A stretch of DNA of 51,224 nucleotides from an uncultured Erysipelotrichaceae bacterium. GTDB taxonomy: Bacteria > Bacillota_I > Bacilli_A > Erysipelotrichales > Coprobacillaceae. Below, one piece after another: positions 16,742 to 25,896 of this stretch (the first letter of the stretch is position 1; each line of letters opens with the position of its first letter). Both the position numbers and the translations under genes were made by a program. The DNA lies in contig CAMTOK010000004.1 in assembly GCA_947074115.1 (NCBI GenBank), positions 1 to 51,224 on the forward strand. Reading direction: 5' to 3'. The notes beneath the pieces are model-generated. The model made no database searches. It was given only the letters and a program-made list of their open reading frames with translations, and was not told the origin of the DNA.

Positions 16742-16818
16742 GGACCCTTAGCTCAGTTGGTTAGAGCTACCGGCTCATAACCGGTTGGTCGCAGGTTCGA
16801 GTCCTGCAGGGTCCACCA
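16742..16818 (+). tRNA. CAT-anticodon tRNA, probably tRNA-Ile2 (lysidine-modified)
   Basis: Acceptor GGACCCT pairs with AGGGTCC, anticodon CAT in GGCTCATAACC, CCA encoded. It differs from both the initiator and the elongator Met genes in this cluster and resembles known Ile2 genes (GGACC start, CGGCTCATAACCG arm). If so, TilS must convert the C to lysidine so that it reads AUA. AUA codons are common in the genes here. Confidence 0.75.
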
Positions 16819-16830
16819 GTGAGATCACAA

Positions 16831-16857
16831 GATGTTACATTGTAACATCTTTTTTTT
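16831..16857 (+). terminator. Terminator of the tRNA cluster
   Basis: GATGTTAC (16831-16838) pairs with GTAACATC (16842-16849), then eight T residues. Confidence 0.9.
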
Positions 16858-17128
16858 GTATTTTGTTCTATTTAAAAATAACCTTCATATAATGAACCTT
16901 GTATTTGTCTCTTTTTGTTTGATATAAATAGTATTCATATTATGATTAAAATTCATGCATTTTTATCAACAATATTTACGAAATAAATATCGTTTCTATT
17001 GATATAAAGATTTCTAAAGGATTATTTTGTAGGATAATATGAGTTATAAAATGAAAAGACGTTGAGAAACTACGTTTCAACAAAAATACAATCAAAATTG
17101 ATTAAAATAGTATACGAGGAGGGTGGTT

Positions 17129-17257
17129 ATGAATTTAAAGAAATATTTATGTAATGATTATTTATTTCTTATAGATCAAAATATTGATTTATATAAAAAT
17201 GAACATAAGGAATATTATTTATTAGGAATCATCGTACTCATCCTTATATCGTTTTAG
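17129..17257 (+). CDS. 42-residue hypothetical membrane peptide
   Basis: An ATG at 17129 follows a strong GAGGAGGG (17116-17123) at a normal distance and opens a frame of 42 codons ending in TAG. The peptide begins MNLKKYLCNDYLFLID, has a charged middle (YKNEHKEYY), and ends in a hydrophobic stretch LLGIIVLILISF, which could insert into the membrane at the C terminus. I do not recognise a family. The ribosome-binding site is the main support. It lies alone between the tRNA cluster and a P-type ATPase gene. Confidence 0.5.
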   Translation: MNLKKYLCNDYLFLIDQNIDLYKNEHKEYYLLGIIVLILISF

Positions 17258-17574
17258 AGAAATAAATAGAAAATGAATCTCAACTTATCGTGACTTTATC
17301 TTAAATCTGCAGAGATCAGTCATTTAGATTCATTCCTTAAATGCAGTCTTATATATATTATTTTGATTTTATAGAGAAAGTTTAGAAGTTTATAATGGCC
17401 ATATAAAAATCTAAATGATCTTGACATAATAAGTGCACTCAAACCATGTAGAGTATTTATTTTTAAATGGGAAAAATAAATATGCTTATTATGTATTGAA
17501 TACTTATAAATAGATTTTAAAAACTCCACAATTTTAAAATCGACAGGGAATAATTAATAATTTCAATATGCTCT

Positions 17575-17598
17575 GAAAGATAGTGAAAACTATCTTTC
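17575..17598 (+). terminator. Perfect GAAA-loop hairpin, possible terminator
   Basis: GAAAGATAGT (17575-17584) pairs with ACTATCTTTC (17589-17598) around GAAA. The following bases are ATTTTGTTT, a modest T tract. It may end the transcript of the small peptide or of an unseen RNA. Confidence 0.55.
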
Positions 17599-17742
17599 AT
17601 TTTGTTTATATTCTCTTCCAAGAAGGGGATACTCTTTTGTAGAATTTAGTATTTTTATAGAATCTTTATAATTATTTAGGATTATTTTCATATAATGTCA
17701 TCATCTTTATGATATAATTAAGGTAATAAATGGGAGTGTCTT

Positions 17743-20076
17743 ATGGAAAAGAATAAAATTATTGGTTTAACAAAACGAGAGGTTAACGAAAGAATTGAAA
17801 AAGGTTTCGTTAATGTTTCTGATGATAATATTTCTAAAACAACTCAACAAATTATATTTGATCATACTTTTACTTATTTTAATTTTTTAAATCTATTTCT
17901 CGCAGCAATTGTCCTCTATTTTGGTCAATGGAAAAACGTGACCTTCTTAGGTGTTGTACTCGTTAATACTGCAATAGGGATTTATCAAGAATTTAAAGTT
18001 AAAAAAATAATTGATAAATTATCTGTTGTTACAGTAAAGACAGTTCAAGTTCTAAGAGATGATCATTTGGAAACAATCGAAGTTAATGAATTGGTCATGG
18101 ATGATGTCATGTTAGTAGAATCAGGTTATCAAATAGGAAGTGATGCACTTATTCTCGAATCACATGGATTAGAAGTGAATGAAGGACTCTTAACGGGTGA
18201 AAGTGTACCTATATTAAAAAAACAAGATGATGAAATTTTCTCTGGTAGCTTTGTTGTGGCTGGTAGTGCGTATGCACGCGTTAATAAGGTTGGTAAGGAC
18301 AATTATGTCACACAACTTGTATCAAAGGCGAAACGCAAAAATAGAGCGAGTTCAGAGATGAGAAATGCGATTAGAAAGATTATTAAAATTTTAAGTATTG
18401 TCATCATTCCAATTGGATTGATATTATTTTACTCACAACTTCAAGCGAGTGATTATGACTTACCACACGCTGTTGTTCGTACGGTAGCTGGCGTTATAGG
18501 AATGATACCTGAGGGATTGGTATTGTTAACGAGTATGTCTTTTATCCTCGGTGTTGGTAAATTAGCTAAGAAACAAGCACTTGTTCAGGAGATGGAGGCA
18601 ATCGAAGCTCTTGCTCGTGTCAATGTTTTATGTTTAGATAAAACTGGTACAATTACAACCGGTAATTTAATTCTTAAAGAAGTGTACTCAATAGAAGAAT
18701 CAACACATAATATAGATAGATTAATGTCTATTATGTCTCATAGTTTTGATGATGATAATCCAACACAACGTGCCTTAAAAGATGCTTATGAAATCGATCA
18801 AAGTGTCATCATCAATCAATTACTTCCATTTTCATCTAGTCGTAAATTTCGTGGTTTAGATTGTGATTTAGGTCAATTTGTTTTAGGTGCCCCTGAATTT
18901 ATATATGGTGACACAATGACTCAAGAACAATCTTCACGTATAGAATCATTATCTGTTCAAGGTTTAAGAGTATTATTATTAGCTGAAGTGAATCATTTAA
19001 ATTTTGAAACAGGATCATATGACTTAAAGAAACCATTAGCGTACATTACACTGGTCGATCAGGTTAGAAATGACGCTAAAGAAACGATTCAATTTTTTGA
19101 AAATAAAGGTGTACGTATTTGTATTTTATCAGGAGACAATCCTGCTGCCGTTTCTCACATAGCTCAAAGTGCTGGTGTGAGTGATACGACGTACATGGAT
19201 GCACGACTGTTACCAACTGATCTTCAAGAGATCAAATCGTTGGTAAACAAATACTCAATTTTTGGACGTGTCAAACCAGAACAAAAACAAGATATTATAC
19301 AAGCTTTACAATCTAATGGGGACGTTGTCGCTATGGTTGGAGACGGTGTTAATGATGTTTTGGCTTTAAAAGAAGCGGATTGTGGGATATCTATGGCTTC
19401 AGGAAGTCAAGCGGCAAAGCAAGCATCACATATCGTATTAATGAATTCAACATTTGCGTCAATGAAGGATATTTTTGCGGAAGGGAAATCTATTATTGCG
19501 AATATTGAAAGAGTCAGTTCTTTGTATCTAACAAAAACAATTTACTCTTCAATACTAAGTGTTATTTTTGCATTTTCATTTTTATCATATCCGTTTACAC
19601 CGTTACAACTGAGCTTAATTAGTTCATTTGCGATAGGGATACCATCATTCTTCTTAACTTTAGAAAAATCTGAAGAAGTAACTCATGGCGGATTCTTAAA
19701 ACATGTCATTTCAATTTGTGTACCATGTGGTTTAACAATGGTGATCTATATGGTTGGAATCAGTATATTTGCACATATTTTTCAAATGACAACTTCTGTT
19801 GCGTCAACTTATTATTTTGTCACAGCAGGATGCATAAGTTTCACTGTAGTCTATTACGTATGTTTACCATTATCAAGAATACGTTCGCTATTAATGATGA
19901 TCTGTATAGGTTTATTTTATGGAACATTGTTCCTATTCCCTGACTTTTTCTCAATATATCCGATTATTAGTTTTAAAGTCATTTGGCTAATACCAGTATT
20001 ATTCTCTATTATTCCTTTTGTAAATTATTTAAAGAGATGTTTAAACTACTGTTATAAAAAATACCGAATGAACTGA
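17743..20076 (+). CDS. Cation-translocating P-type ATPase, CtpE-like
   Basis: A 777-residue P-type ATPase of the inner membrane. The A domain has LLTGES (about residues 150-155). The membrane motif reads GMIPEGLVLLTS, and the phosphorylation site is DKTGTIT with Asp299. The nucleotide domain contains SSRKFRG, and the hinge reads MVGDGVNDVLALKEAD. Several spans follow at the C terminus. The PEGL motif is that of the CtpE group, of which mycobacterial CtpE has been linked to calcium uptake; it lacks the metal-binding N-terminal domain and CPC motif of heavy-metal pumps. Ion specificity is therefore a guess. It ends in TGA. The next gene starts 69 bases on with no clear terminator between. Confidence 0.85.
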   Translation: MEKNKIIGLTKREVNERIEKGFVNVSDDNISKTTQQIIFDHTFTYFNFLNLFLAAIVLYFGQWKNVTFLGVVLVNTAIGIYQEFKVKKIIDKLSVVTVKTVQVLRDDHLETIEVNELVMDDVMLVESGYQIGSDALILESHGLEVNEGLLTGESVPILKKQDDEIFSGSFVVAGSAYARVNKVGKDNYVTQLVSKAKRKNRASSEMRNAIRKIIKILSIVIIPIGLILFYSQLQASDYDLPHAVVRTVAGVIGMIPEGLVLLTSMSFILGVGKLAKKQALVQEMEAIEALARVNVLCLDKTGTITTGNLILKEVYSIEESTHNIDRLMSIMSHSFDDDNPTQRALKDAYEIDQSVIINQLLPFSSSRKFRGLDCDLGQFVLGAPEFIYGDTMTQEQSSRIESLSVQGLRVLLLAEVNHLNFETGSYDLKKPLAYITLVDQVRNDAKETIQFFENKGVRICILSGDNPAAVSHIAQSAGVSDTTYMDARLLPTDLQEIKSLVNKYSIFGRVKPEQKQDIIQALQSNGDVVAMVGDGVNDVLALKEADCGISMASGSQAAKQASHIVLMNSTFASMKDIFAEGKSIIANIERVSSLYLTKTIYSSILSVIFAFSFLSYPFTPLQLSLISSFAIGIPSFFLTLEKSEEVTHGGFLKHVISICVPCGLTMVIYMVGISIFAHIFQMTTSVASTYYFVTAGCISFTVVYYVCLPLSRIRSLLMMICIGLFYGTLFLFPDFFSIYPIISFKVIWLIPVLFSIIPFVNYLKRCLNYCYKKYRMN

Positions 20077-20145
20077 TTTCTCGTTTTTTGTATTCTTTTG
20101 TCACTATCGGTTAAAATATATTAGGATGCTATTCGGGGTGAAAAT

Positions 20146-21534
20146 ATGACTTTAAACAAGAAAAGATTAATAAGAGATTTATCTATTGGATGCGGTATTA
20201 TTGTCGTTGTGGCATTGTTCTGTTGGCTCATTTTTGGCTCATCAGATAAACACTTAGGTGAGCATTCATTAGAAATTAATCATGAAATGGATTATACAAA
20301 ATATGTAGAACAAATTAATGCACCAGTTTCCCAAATTATAATAGATGATTCATTATTAGAAACTGATAAGGTTGGTAAATACGATGTCATATTAAAAGTA
20401 AATAAAAAAGAATATACTTTAATAGTTAATGTTATTGATACGACTCCACCCATCGTAGAGACTCAGGATCTAACGATTATGAAAGGTGAAACGTATACGA
20501 TAGAAGATTTTATAGTGAGTGTTGAAGATGATTCACCGACAACACTTAAATATCAAAATGACAAAACATATGAATCAGCAGGTGTTTATGATATTGTCAT
20601 TATTGTCAGTGATAGTTCTCAAAATGAGACAAAAGTGAATGTTAAGTTAACTATTAATGAAGATACAACTGCACCATATATAACAGGATCAAATCAAACA
20701 TATTATGTAGGAACAACTATAAATTATAAAGGTTTGGTTAAAGTAAGTGATGATTATGATCCATCACCAACATTAACAATCGATTCTTCTGCTGTAGATA
20801 TAAATACTCCAGGTAAATACAGTGTTTACTTTACAGCTGTAGATGCAAGTGGAAATAAAGCATCAAAGACTTTACAAGTGACAATTAAAGAAAAACCTGT
20901 TGCTGATGGAACAAAAATTGTTTATTTAACATTTGATGATGGACCATCAAAATTCACACCAGAAGTCTTAAAGATATTAGATCAATATGGTGCAAAAGCA
21001 ACATTCTTTGTGACGGGATTAAATCCAGGTTATTTTAAATATATAAGTGATGCACATAATGCAGGTCATACAATAGGATTGCATACCTATTCACATGATT
21101 ATTCAAAATTATATGCATCTACAGATGCATACTTTAATGACCTCGATAAAATTGGAAATCTTGTTAAAGATTATATAGGTTATGTTCCAAAATACATTAG
21201 ATTTCCAGGTGGAAGCTCTAATGCCGTCAGTAAAAAGTATTCTCAAGGTATAATGACAAAACTTGTTTCACAAGTTCAAGATAAAGGATATATTTATTAT
21301 GATTGGAATGCTGAAAATGGCGATGGAAGAAATGGTGTTTCTGAAAAAGAAATGATAAAATTAGCGACATCATCCTCAGCAAATGAAATTATGATTTTGA
21401 TGCATGACGCTAATGGAAAACAAAGTACAATAAATACACTTCCAACAATCATTGAATACTATTTAAATAAAGGATATGTCTTTAAAGCAATAGATGATAC
21501 ATCAATTGTCCCTCATCATTCAGTAAATAATTAG
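20146..21534 (+). CDS. Polysaccharide deacetylase with N-terminal Ig-like (DUF5011) repeats
   Basis: A 462-residue cell-surface protein. Residues 12-30 form a single membrane anchor. Two bacterial Ig-like repeats of the DUF5011 type follow (about 97-168 and 172-247; markers DTTPPIVE and DTTAPYIT). The rest is a NodB deacetylase domain with LTFDDGP (D264, D265), metal His in HTYSH (H313, H317), RFPGG, and MHDANGKQSTINTLP near the end. NodB enzymes of this layout remove N-acetyl groups from peptidoglycan or other wall glycans, for example in lysozyme resistance. The catalytic Asp and the metal triad are all intact. Exact substrate is unknown. A terminator overlaps the stop codon. Confidence 0.88.
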   Translation: MTLNKKRLIRDLSIGCGIIVVVALFCWLIFGSSDKHLGEHSLEINHEMDYTKYVEQINAPVSQIIIDDSLLETDKVGKYDVILKVNKKEYTLIVNVIDTTPPIVETQDLTIMKGETYTIEDFIVSVEDDSPTTLKYQNDKTYESAGVYDIVIIVSDSSQNETKVNVKLTINEDTTAPYITGSNQTYYVGTTINYKGLVKVSDDYDPSPTLTIDSSAVDINTPGKYSVYFTAVDASGNKASKTLQVTIKEKPVADGTKIVYLTFDDGPSKFTPEVLKILDQYGAKATFFVTGLNPGYFKYISDAHNAGHTIGLHTYSHDYSKLYASTDAYFNDLDKIGNLVKDYIGYVPKYIRFPGGSSNAVSKKYSQGIMTKLVSQVQDKGYIYYDWNAENGDGRNGVSEKEMIKLATSSSANEIMILMHDANGKQSTINTLPTIIEYYLNKGYVFKAIDDTSIVPHHSVNN

Positions 21535-21557
21535 CCCAAATAATTGGGCTTTTTTTG
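21533..21557 (+). terminator. Terminator of the deacetylase gene
   Basis: AGCCCAA (21533-21539) pairs with TTGGGCT (21544-21550) with an ATAA loop and a seven-T tail. Confidence 0.9.
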
Positions 21558-21590
21558 TATGTCATTTCATATAGTTATAAAGGTGATGTT

Positions 21591-22634
21591 ATGGCAAATA
21601 AAAAACAATATGTATTATTTATAGTTATATTAATTGTATATTTTATATTATTAAAATATATGTTTCATATTGCTTTTCCTGTAATGATGGCTTTATTTGT
21701 TTATTATAGTTTAAGACCCATTCTTGATTTTATAGATCAACGTTTTATGGTAAAAAGGAATCTCATAGGTATTTTACTTTTACTTGTTCTATACGCTATA
21801 GTGATTGTCTTACTCATAGGACTCGGATTTATCATATTTATGACATTAGAACAATTAATTGAACGATTTCCGGTTTATTACCAAAACTCAATATCACCGC
21901 TATTATCAACAATACAAATTAAAATTAATGAAGTTCTCTCTACCTTAGGGAAAACAACAATGACACTTTCACTGGATTCTATGGGACAGGACGTGTTGAT
22001 CAAATGTATTGAGGCAGTCAGTACATCACTACAAAAGATACCAGGTTTTCTTTTTTCTATGTTGCTATTTGTTATGTTATCATTCTATATGTTTATTGAT
22101 TATGATGAAATCATGTATTATGTCACACGATTTGTTCCAAAACAATCATTGGAGAAATTTATCTCAATTAAAAATCATACAATGAGAACATTAAATATTT
22201 ATCTAAGGACACAGTTAACAATCTTTTGTATCAACTTTATGATTATGTCTATATCATTTAGTATTATTAGATTACCACATCCTTTTGTAATTGCCACTTT
22301 AGGCGCTATCATGGACTTTTTACCACTCATAGGAGTTGGTCTTGTTATGGTCCCTCAGATTATCTATTTTATTATTCAAGGGTCTTTATTAAAGGCGGTT
22401 TATTTGATCTTAATTTATATATTTATTAACTTAATAAGAGGTATGTTTGAACCTTATCTTATGAGAAAGTCTATGAAAATTCCTTCATTACTCATTATAG
22501 TCTCTCTTGTTATTCATCTTTATATATTTGGATTTGTTGGCGTTATTTTATCACCGATACATTTAAATCTCTTCTTTATTATGTTAGAGAGTATGCAAAG
22601 ACAAAACAATATTGAAATAGAAAATCGTCACTGA
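21591..22634 (+). CDS. AI-2E family transporter (PF01594-type permease)
   Basis: A 347-residue membrane protein of the TqsA/YdiK class. It has two to three N-terminal spans, a soluble segment (about 95-150) with LIERFPVYYQNSISPLLS, then more spans including LPHPFVIATLGAIMDFLPLIGVGLV. The conserved DFLPLIG..L motif is typical of this family. Members export diverse small solutes or ions; despite the name few handle autoinducer-2. The ATG at 21591 has AAAGGTGAT upstream; an earlier in-frame TTG at 21555 lies in the previous terminator. A HAD phosphatase follows 29 bases later, probably co-transcribed. Confidence 0.85.
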   Translation: MANKKQYVLFIVILIVYFILLKYMFHIAFPVMMALFVYYSLRPILDFIDQRFMVKRNLIGILLLLVLYAIVIVLLIGLGFIIFMTLEQLIERFPVYYQNSISPLLSTIQIKINEVLSTLGKTTMTLSLDSMGQDVLIKCIEAVSTSLQKIPGFLFSMLLFVMLSFYMFIDYDEIMYYVTRFVPKQSLEKFISIKNHTMRTLNIYLRTQLTIFCINFMIMSISFSIIRLPHPFVIATLGAIMDFLPLIGVGLVMVPQIIYFIIQGSLLKAVYLILIYIFINLIRGMFEPYLMRKSMKIPSLLIIVSLVIHLYIFGFVGVILSPIHLNLFFIMLESMQRQNNIEIENRH

Positions 22635-22663
22635 TATAATATCTCTAAATGGGGGTAATAAGG

Positions 22664-23443
22664 ATGACTAAAAAATATTTCTTTTTTGATATAGATGGAA
22701 CGCTAACAGATCGAACTAATGGACAAGTTGTAGAGAGTGCTCAATCAACAATTAAACAACTACAAGAAAATGGACATTTTGTCGCTATTGCGACAGGAAG
22801 GGCCTATTATAAAACAAAGAAAGTTGCTGATTTGTTAGGGATTAAAAACATTGTAAGTAATGGTGGAAAAGCAATTGTTATAGATGGTCAATTGGTTGAA
22901 AATGCACCTTTAGATCATGAAAAAGCTTGTGCTTTAATACATCAAGCAGAAGAATTAGGATATGGTGTTATTATATCACCTAACGACAGTATTGATGTCT
23001 TTATGAATAACGAAACATTTATTAAACAAGTAGGATATCGTAAAGAACCAACACGTTATTTTTATGAACAAAATAGACCATATGAATCATTAAAGAATAT
23101 TTATAAGATTTATATAGCAATACCTCGTCAAGATGAACACTTATTAACATTAAAAGATACGATTGGACATTTACGATTTGTTGAAGATTACATTACATTT
23201 CAACATGATGCAAAAGACGAGGGGATTGAAAAAACAATAGACCTACTAAAAGCTAATAATGAAGATATCGTTGTCTTTGGTGATGACTTTAATGATTTGG
23301 TTATGTTTAAAGAGAAATGGACATCAATCGCAATGGGTGATGCCTGTCAAGAACTTAAAGATAAAGCGACTTATATTACAGATTCAAGTGTTGAAAATGG
23401 AATAAGAAACGCTTGTTTGCATTATGGATGGATTAAAGAATAA
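22664..23443 (+). CDS. Cof-type HAD-superfamily phosphatase
   Basis: A 259-residue HAD hydrolase. Motif I is FFDIDGTLTD, motif II the Thr of AIATGRA, motif III the Lys of AKDEGIEKTID, and motif IV VFGDDFNDLVMF. The cap domain (C2 type) lies between. The ATG at 22664 is eight bases after GGGGG; an in-frame ATG at 22649 overlaps that site and is less likely. It follows the AI-2E-family permease in one operon. Substrate unknown; sugar phosphates and flavin or pyridoxal phosphates are common for Cof proteins. Confidence 0.87.
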   Translation: MTKKYFFFDIDGTLTDRTNGQVVESAQSTIKQLQENGHFVAIATGRAYYKTKKVADLLGIKNIVSNGGKAIVIDGQLVENAPLDHEKACALIHQAEELGYGVIISPNDSIDVFMNNETFIKQVGYRKEPTRYFYEQNRPYESLKNIYKIYIAIPRQDEHLLTLKDTIGHLRFVEDYITFQHDAKDEGIEKTIDLLKANNEDIVVFGDDFNDLVMFKEKWTSIAMGDACQELKDKATYITDSSVENGIRNACLHYGWIKE

Positions 23444-23466
23444 CAGCAGGAAACTGTTGTTTTTAA
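23442..23466 (+). terminator. Terminator after the 22664 HAD gene
   Basis: AACAGCAG (23442-23449) pairs with CTGTTGTT (23454-23461) with one G-U and a GAAA loop, then T residues. Confidence 0.75.
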
Positions 23467-23486
23467 TTTCTTAAATATGGATAAAG

Positions 23487-23516
23487 ATTGTATACAATTA
23501 TACTATATGGTATAAT
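23487..23516 (+). promoter_or_regulatory. Citrate synthase promoter with palindromic operator
   Basis: TTGTAT (23488-23493) and TATAAT (23511-23516) are 17 bases apart. The -35 lies within ATTGTATACAAT (23487-23498), a perfect 12-bp palindrome, so a dimeric regulator could block the polymerase here. The TNGTNNACNA-like core is of the kind bound by GntR-family proteins, but no such gene is adjacent. Confidence 0.6.
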
Positions 23517-23540
23517 ACTTAAAGAAGGGTAGGTGCATTT

Positions 23541-24878
23541 ATGGGGAAAAGCATTACAGAATTTTTTGAAAAATCACTATCAGAAAATGATATCCCGAAC
23601 GAACTCTATGGGGAATACTCTGTTAAAAAAGGGTTAAGAAATGAAGATGGCACTGGTGTTTTGGTTGGTTTAACAAAAATATCAGATGTTGTTGGATATA
23701 AAAAAGTAGATGGAAAAAAAGTAGATGATTATGGAAGTCTTTTTTATAGAGGGGTTAATGTTAAAGATATTGTTTCATCATCTAAAGAAAAGCGATTCTT
23801 ATTTGAAGAAGTATGCTTTTTAATTCTTTTTGGTTATTTACCAAATGAAAAAGAGTTTTCTGATTTTAAATCAATCTTAGCGCATTGTTATACATTGCCA
23901 CAACATTATTTAGAAGCAAATATATTAGGTTTTCCAGCGAAGAATCTTATGAATAAGATTCAACAGGAAGTCCTTATGTTATATAGTTATGATAGTGATC
24001 CTGATAATACAGGGATAGAGGAAACATTAGGGAAAGGAATTAATTTATTAGCGAAAATTCCTTCTATTGTGTGTTATACCTATCAAACAAAAAATCACTA
24101 TTTTGATAATCAAAGTTTGGTTATTCATCATATTAATCAGGAGTATAGTATTGCAGAAACAATACTACACTTACTTAGAGATGATGGACAATTTACTCAA
24201 AAAGAAGCTGAAGTATTAGATATAGCACTTGTTTTACATGCGGATCATGGTGGAGGTAATAACTCAACATTTACTAATGTCGTTATTTCTTCAACTGGGA
24301 CTGACATTTATTCAAGTGTTGCAGGCGCAATTGGTTCATTAAAAGGACCACGTCATGGGGGTGCTAACCTCGCAGTTAAGAAACAAATGGATTTAGCAAT
24401 TCAGGACTTAGGCTTAGACGCTACTGATGAAGACATTAATAAATTAATCAACCGTATCTTAGATAAAGACTATAATGATAATGCTGGATTAATTTATGGT
24501 ATTGGTCATGCGGTTTATACAAAGAGTGATCCACGTAGTGAAATCATCTCTGCTTGTTGTAAGGAACTGGCTATTGAAAAAGATAGAGTCAAAGAATATG
24601 AGTTCTATTGTCGTTTCGCAAAAGCTGGTGTTGCTGCAATGAAAGAAAGAAAAGGAATCAATGTCTCTACAAACGTCGATTTCTATAGTGGATTCATGTA
24701 TGATATGTTAGGAATTCCAAGTGATCTTTATACATTATTATTTGTTATTGCAAGAACAGTTGGATGGATTGCACATAACATTGAATCAAAATTATATTCA
24801 AATCGTATTATTAGACCTGCGACAAAATATGTAGGAAAAGCAACTGAATACGTTGCTCGTAATGAAAGAAGTGATTAA
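23541..24878 (+). CDS. Citrate synthase
   Basis: Condenses oxaloacetate and acetyl-CoA to citrate. The 445-residue protein shows the active-site regions LHADHGGGNNSTF (with the first catalytic His), GPRHGGAN (second His), GHAVYTKSDPR and NVDFYSGFMYDMLGIP with the catalytic Asp. An N-terminal extension of about 60 residues precedes RGVNVKDIV; such extended forms are common in Clostridia-type enzymes. No aconitase or isocitrate dehydrogenase gene is near, so it probably serves a partial pathway toward glutamate. A related methylcitrate synthase function cannot be excluded. The promoter carries a palindrome over the -35. Confidence 0.93.
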   Translation: MGKSITEFFEKSLSENDIPNELYGEYSVKKGLRNEDGTGVLVGLTKISDVVGYKKVDGKKVDDYGSLFYRGVNVKDIVSSSKEKRFLFEEVCFLILFGYLPNEKEFSDFKSILAHCYTLPQHYLEANILGFPAKNLMNKIQQEVLMLYSYDSDPDNTGIEETLGKGINLLAKIPSIVCYTYQTKNHYFDNQSLVIHHINQEYSIAETILHLLRDDGQFTQKEAEVLDIALVLHADHGGGNNSTFTNVVISSTGTDIYSSVAGAIGSLKGPRHGGANLAVKKQMDLAIQDLGLDATDEDINKLINRILDKDYNDNAGLIYGIGHAVYTKSDPRSEIISACCKELAIEKDRVKEYEFYCRFAKAGVAAMKERKGINVSTNVDFYSGFMYDMLGIPSDLYTLLFVIARTVGWIAHNIESKLYSNRIIRPATKYVGKATEYVARNERSD

Positions 24879-24907
24879 AAGATATTGGTGATCCAATATC
24901 TTTTTTT
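24878..24907. terminator. Bidirectional terminator between citrate synthase and LysR genes
   Basis: An 11-bp perfect stem (24878-24888 with 24893-24903) with a TGAT loop and seven T residues for the plus strand. The convergent LysR gene ends against it. Confidence 0.9.
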
Positions 24908-25775
24908 ATATATTTTTAATTGTATGAGCCCAATCAATAAATGGCTTAACTGTGCTTTTATTGCCCTTCAAATAATAGATTTTATAAACTGTTTTTAATT
25001 CTACATCTGTTATATTAATAAGTTTGCGATTGTCACCATCATCCCTGTACTGGCTCACTAACTTTGTTGATATAGTTAGTGAATTATTTTTTTTAACTGT
25101 TTGTGAAAATAGAAAGAAATCAGTAAAAAGTTTTATAGAAATATTCTTCTTTAAGCTATCATAAATTTCCTTTTGCTTCGCATAGAAACTTCCACCTACA
25201 TATAACATACTAATTTCAGTATTAGTTAAATTGTAAAAAGAAAGACTATCCTCTTTAGATAATGGGTGTTGTATTGGAACAGAGAGCAGTATGTGATCTT
25301 CTAAAAATGGTATACATTCTATATTATTATGATCATAATCCAAATCGCTAATTATGAGATCGTATTTATTATTGATAAGTAAATCATATAGTGATTCATT
25401 AGAATTGAATTGTTCTGTTGTCAACTCATAATCAGGATGATCGGAACTAAATAATGGCGCACAGTACCATAATGGACCAGGGTCACTAAATCCAATACGT
25501 AATGATAATTCGTGATGAACAAGTTCATCAAGCTGTCTTTTCATTTCATTAACCTGATTAATTATTTGTGATGCATATTCTAAAGCAATTTTTCCATTGT
25601 CATTGAGTATGATTTTATTTTTCTTTCTTTCAAATAATTGTATCCCCAATTCATTCTCTAATTTCTTTATAGAGATACTTAATGCGGGTTGAGAAATATG
25701 TAGTTCATCAGCAGCTTTCGTTAGATTTGATGTTTTCGCAATTGTTTGAAATTGAATTAATTGATTTATTTCCAT
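24906..25775 (-). CDS. LysR-family transcriptional regulator
   Basis: A 289-residue LysR protein. Residues 1-60 form the winged helix-turn-helix (MEINQLIQFQTIAKTSNLTKAADELH, then ISQPALSISIKKLENELG), followed by a linker helix and a two-lobed effector-binding domain with LRIGFSDPGPLWY, YDLIISDLD and ILLSVPIQHPL. The start at 25775 has GGAGGA three bases upstream on its strand; the frame continues 40 codons further up without a ribosome-binding site and with non-family residues. It is divergent from the SDR-aldo/keto reductase genes, the classic LysR arrangement, so it probably controls them. The effector is unknown. Confidence 0.92.
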   Translation of the reverse strand: MEINQLIQFQTIAKTSNLTKAADELHISQPALSISIKKLENELGIQLFERKKNKIILNDNGKIALEYASQIINQVNEMKRQLDELVHHELSLRIGFSDPGPLWYCAPLFSSDHPDYELTTEQFNSNESLYDLLINNKYDLIISDLDYDHNNIECIPFLEDHILLSVPIQHPLSKEDSLSFYNLTNTEISMLYVGGSFYAKQKEIYDSLKKNISIKLFTDFFLFSQTVKKNNSLTISTKLVSQYRDDGDNRKLINITDVELKTVYKIYYLKGNKSTVKPFIDWAHTIKNI

Positions 25776-25784
25776 AAGTCCTCC

Positions 25785-25874
25785 AGTATAAATTATATTT
25801 ATACTATCATTAATATCCTGTATTGTACATATAAAAATATTTACTTTATGATAAAGATACATGATGAAATCATG
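25785..25874. promoter_or_regulatory. LysR/SDR divergent control region with three palindromes
   Basis: AGTATAAA (25785-25792) and TTTATACT (25798-25805) form a perfect inverted repeat over 5 bases, including a T-N11-A LysR-type box. CTTTAT-G-ATAAAG (25844-25856) overlaps a likely -10 (TATGAT 25847-25852) whose -35 is TTGTAC (25823-25828). CATGAT-GAA-ATCATG (25860-25874) follows just before the SDR ribosome-binding site. Confidence 0.6.
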
Positions 25875-25896
25875 GAAATAAATGGAGGTATTCAAT

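Larger units (their letters stand above)
16858..17742. other. Long gene-poor interval after the tRNA cluster
   Basis: Nearly 900 bases with only one supported gene, the 42-residue peptide at 17129. A possible bulged hairpin (GTTGAGAAAC with GTTTCAAC, 17061-17081) lies before it. A perfect 10-bp GAAA-loop hairpin lies at 17575-17598. Other open frames are short and lack ribosome-binding sites. No repeats or integrase remains are visible. Confidence 0.5.

Noticed and set aside
17320-17529. Minus-strand open frame of 69 codons in the gap after the tRNA cluster
   Set aside because: No ribosome-binding site, atypical composition and no recognisable family.
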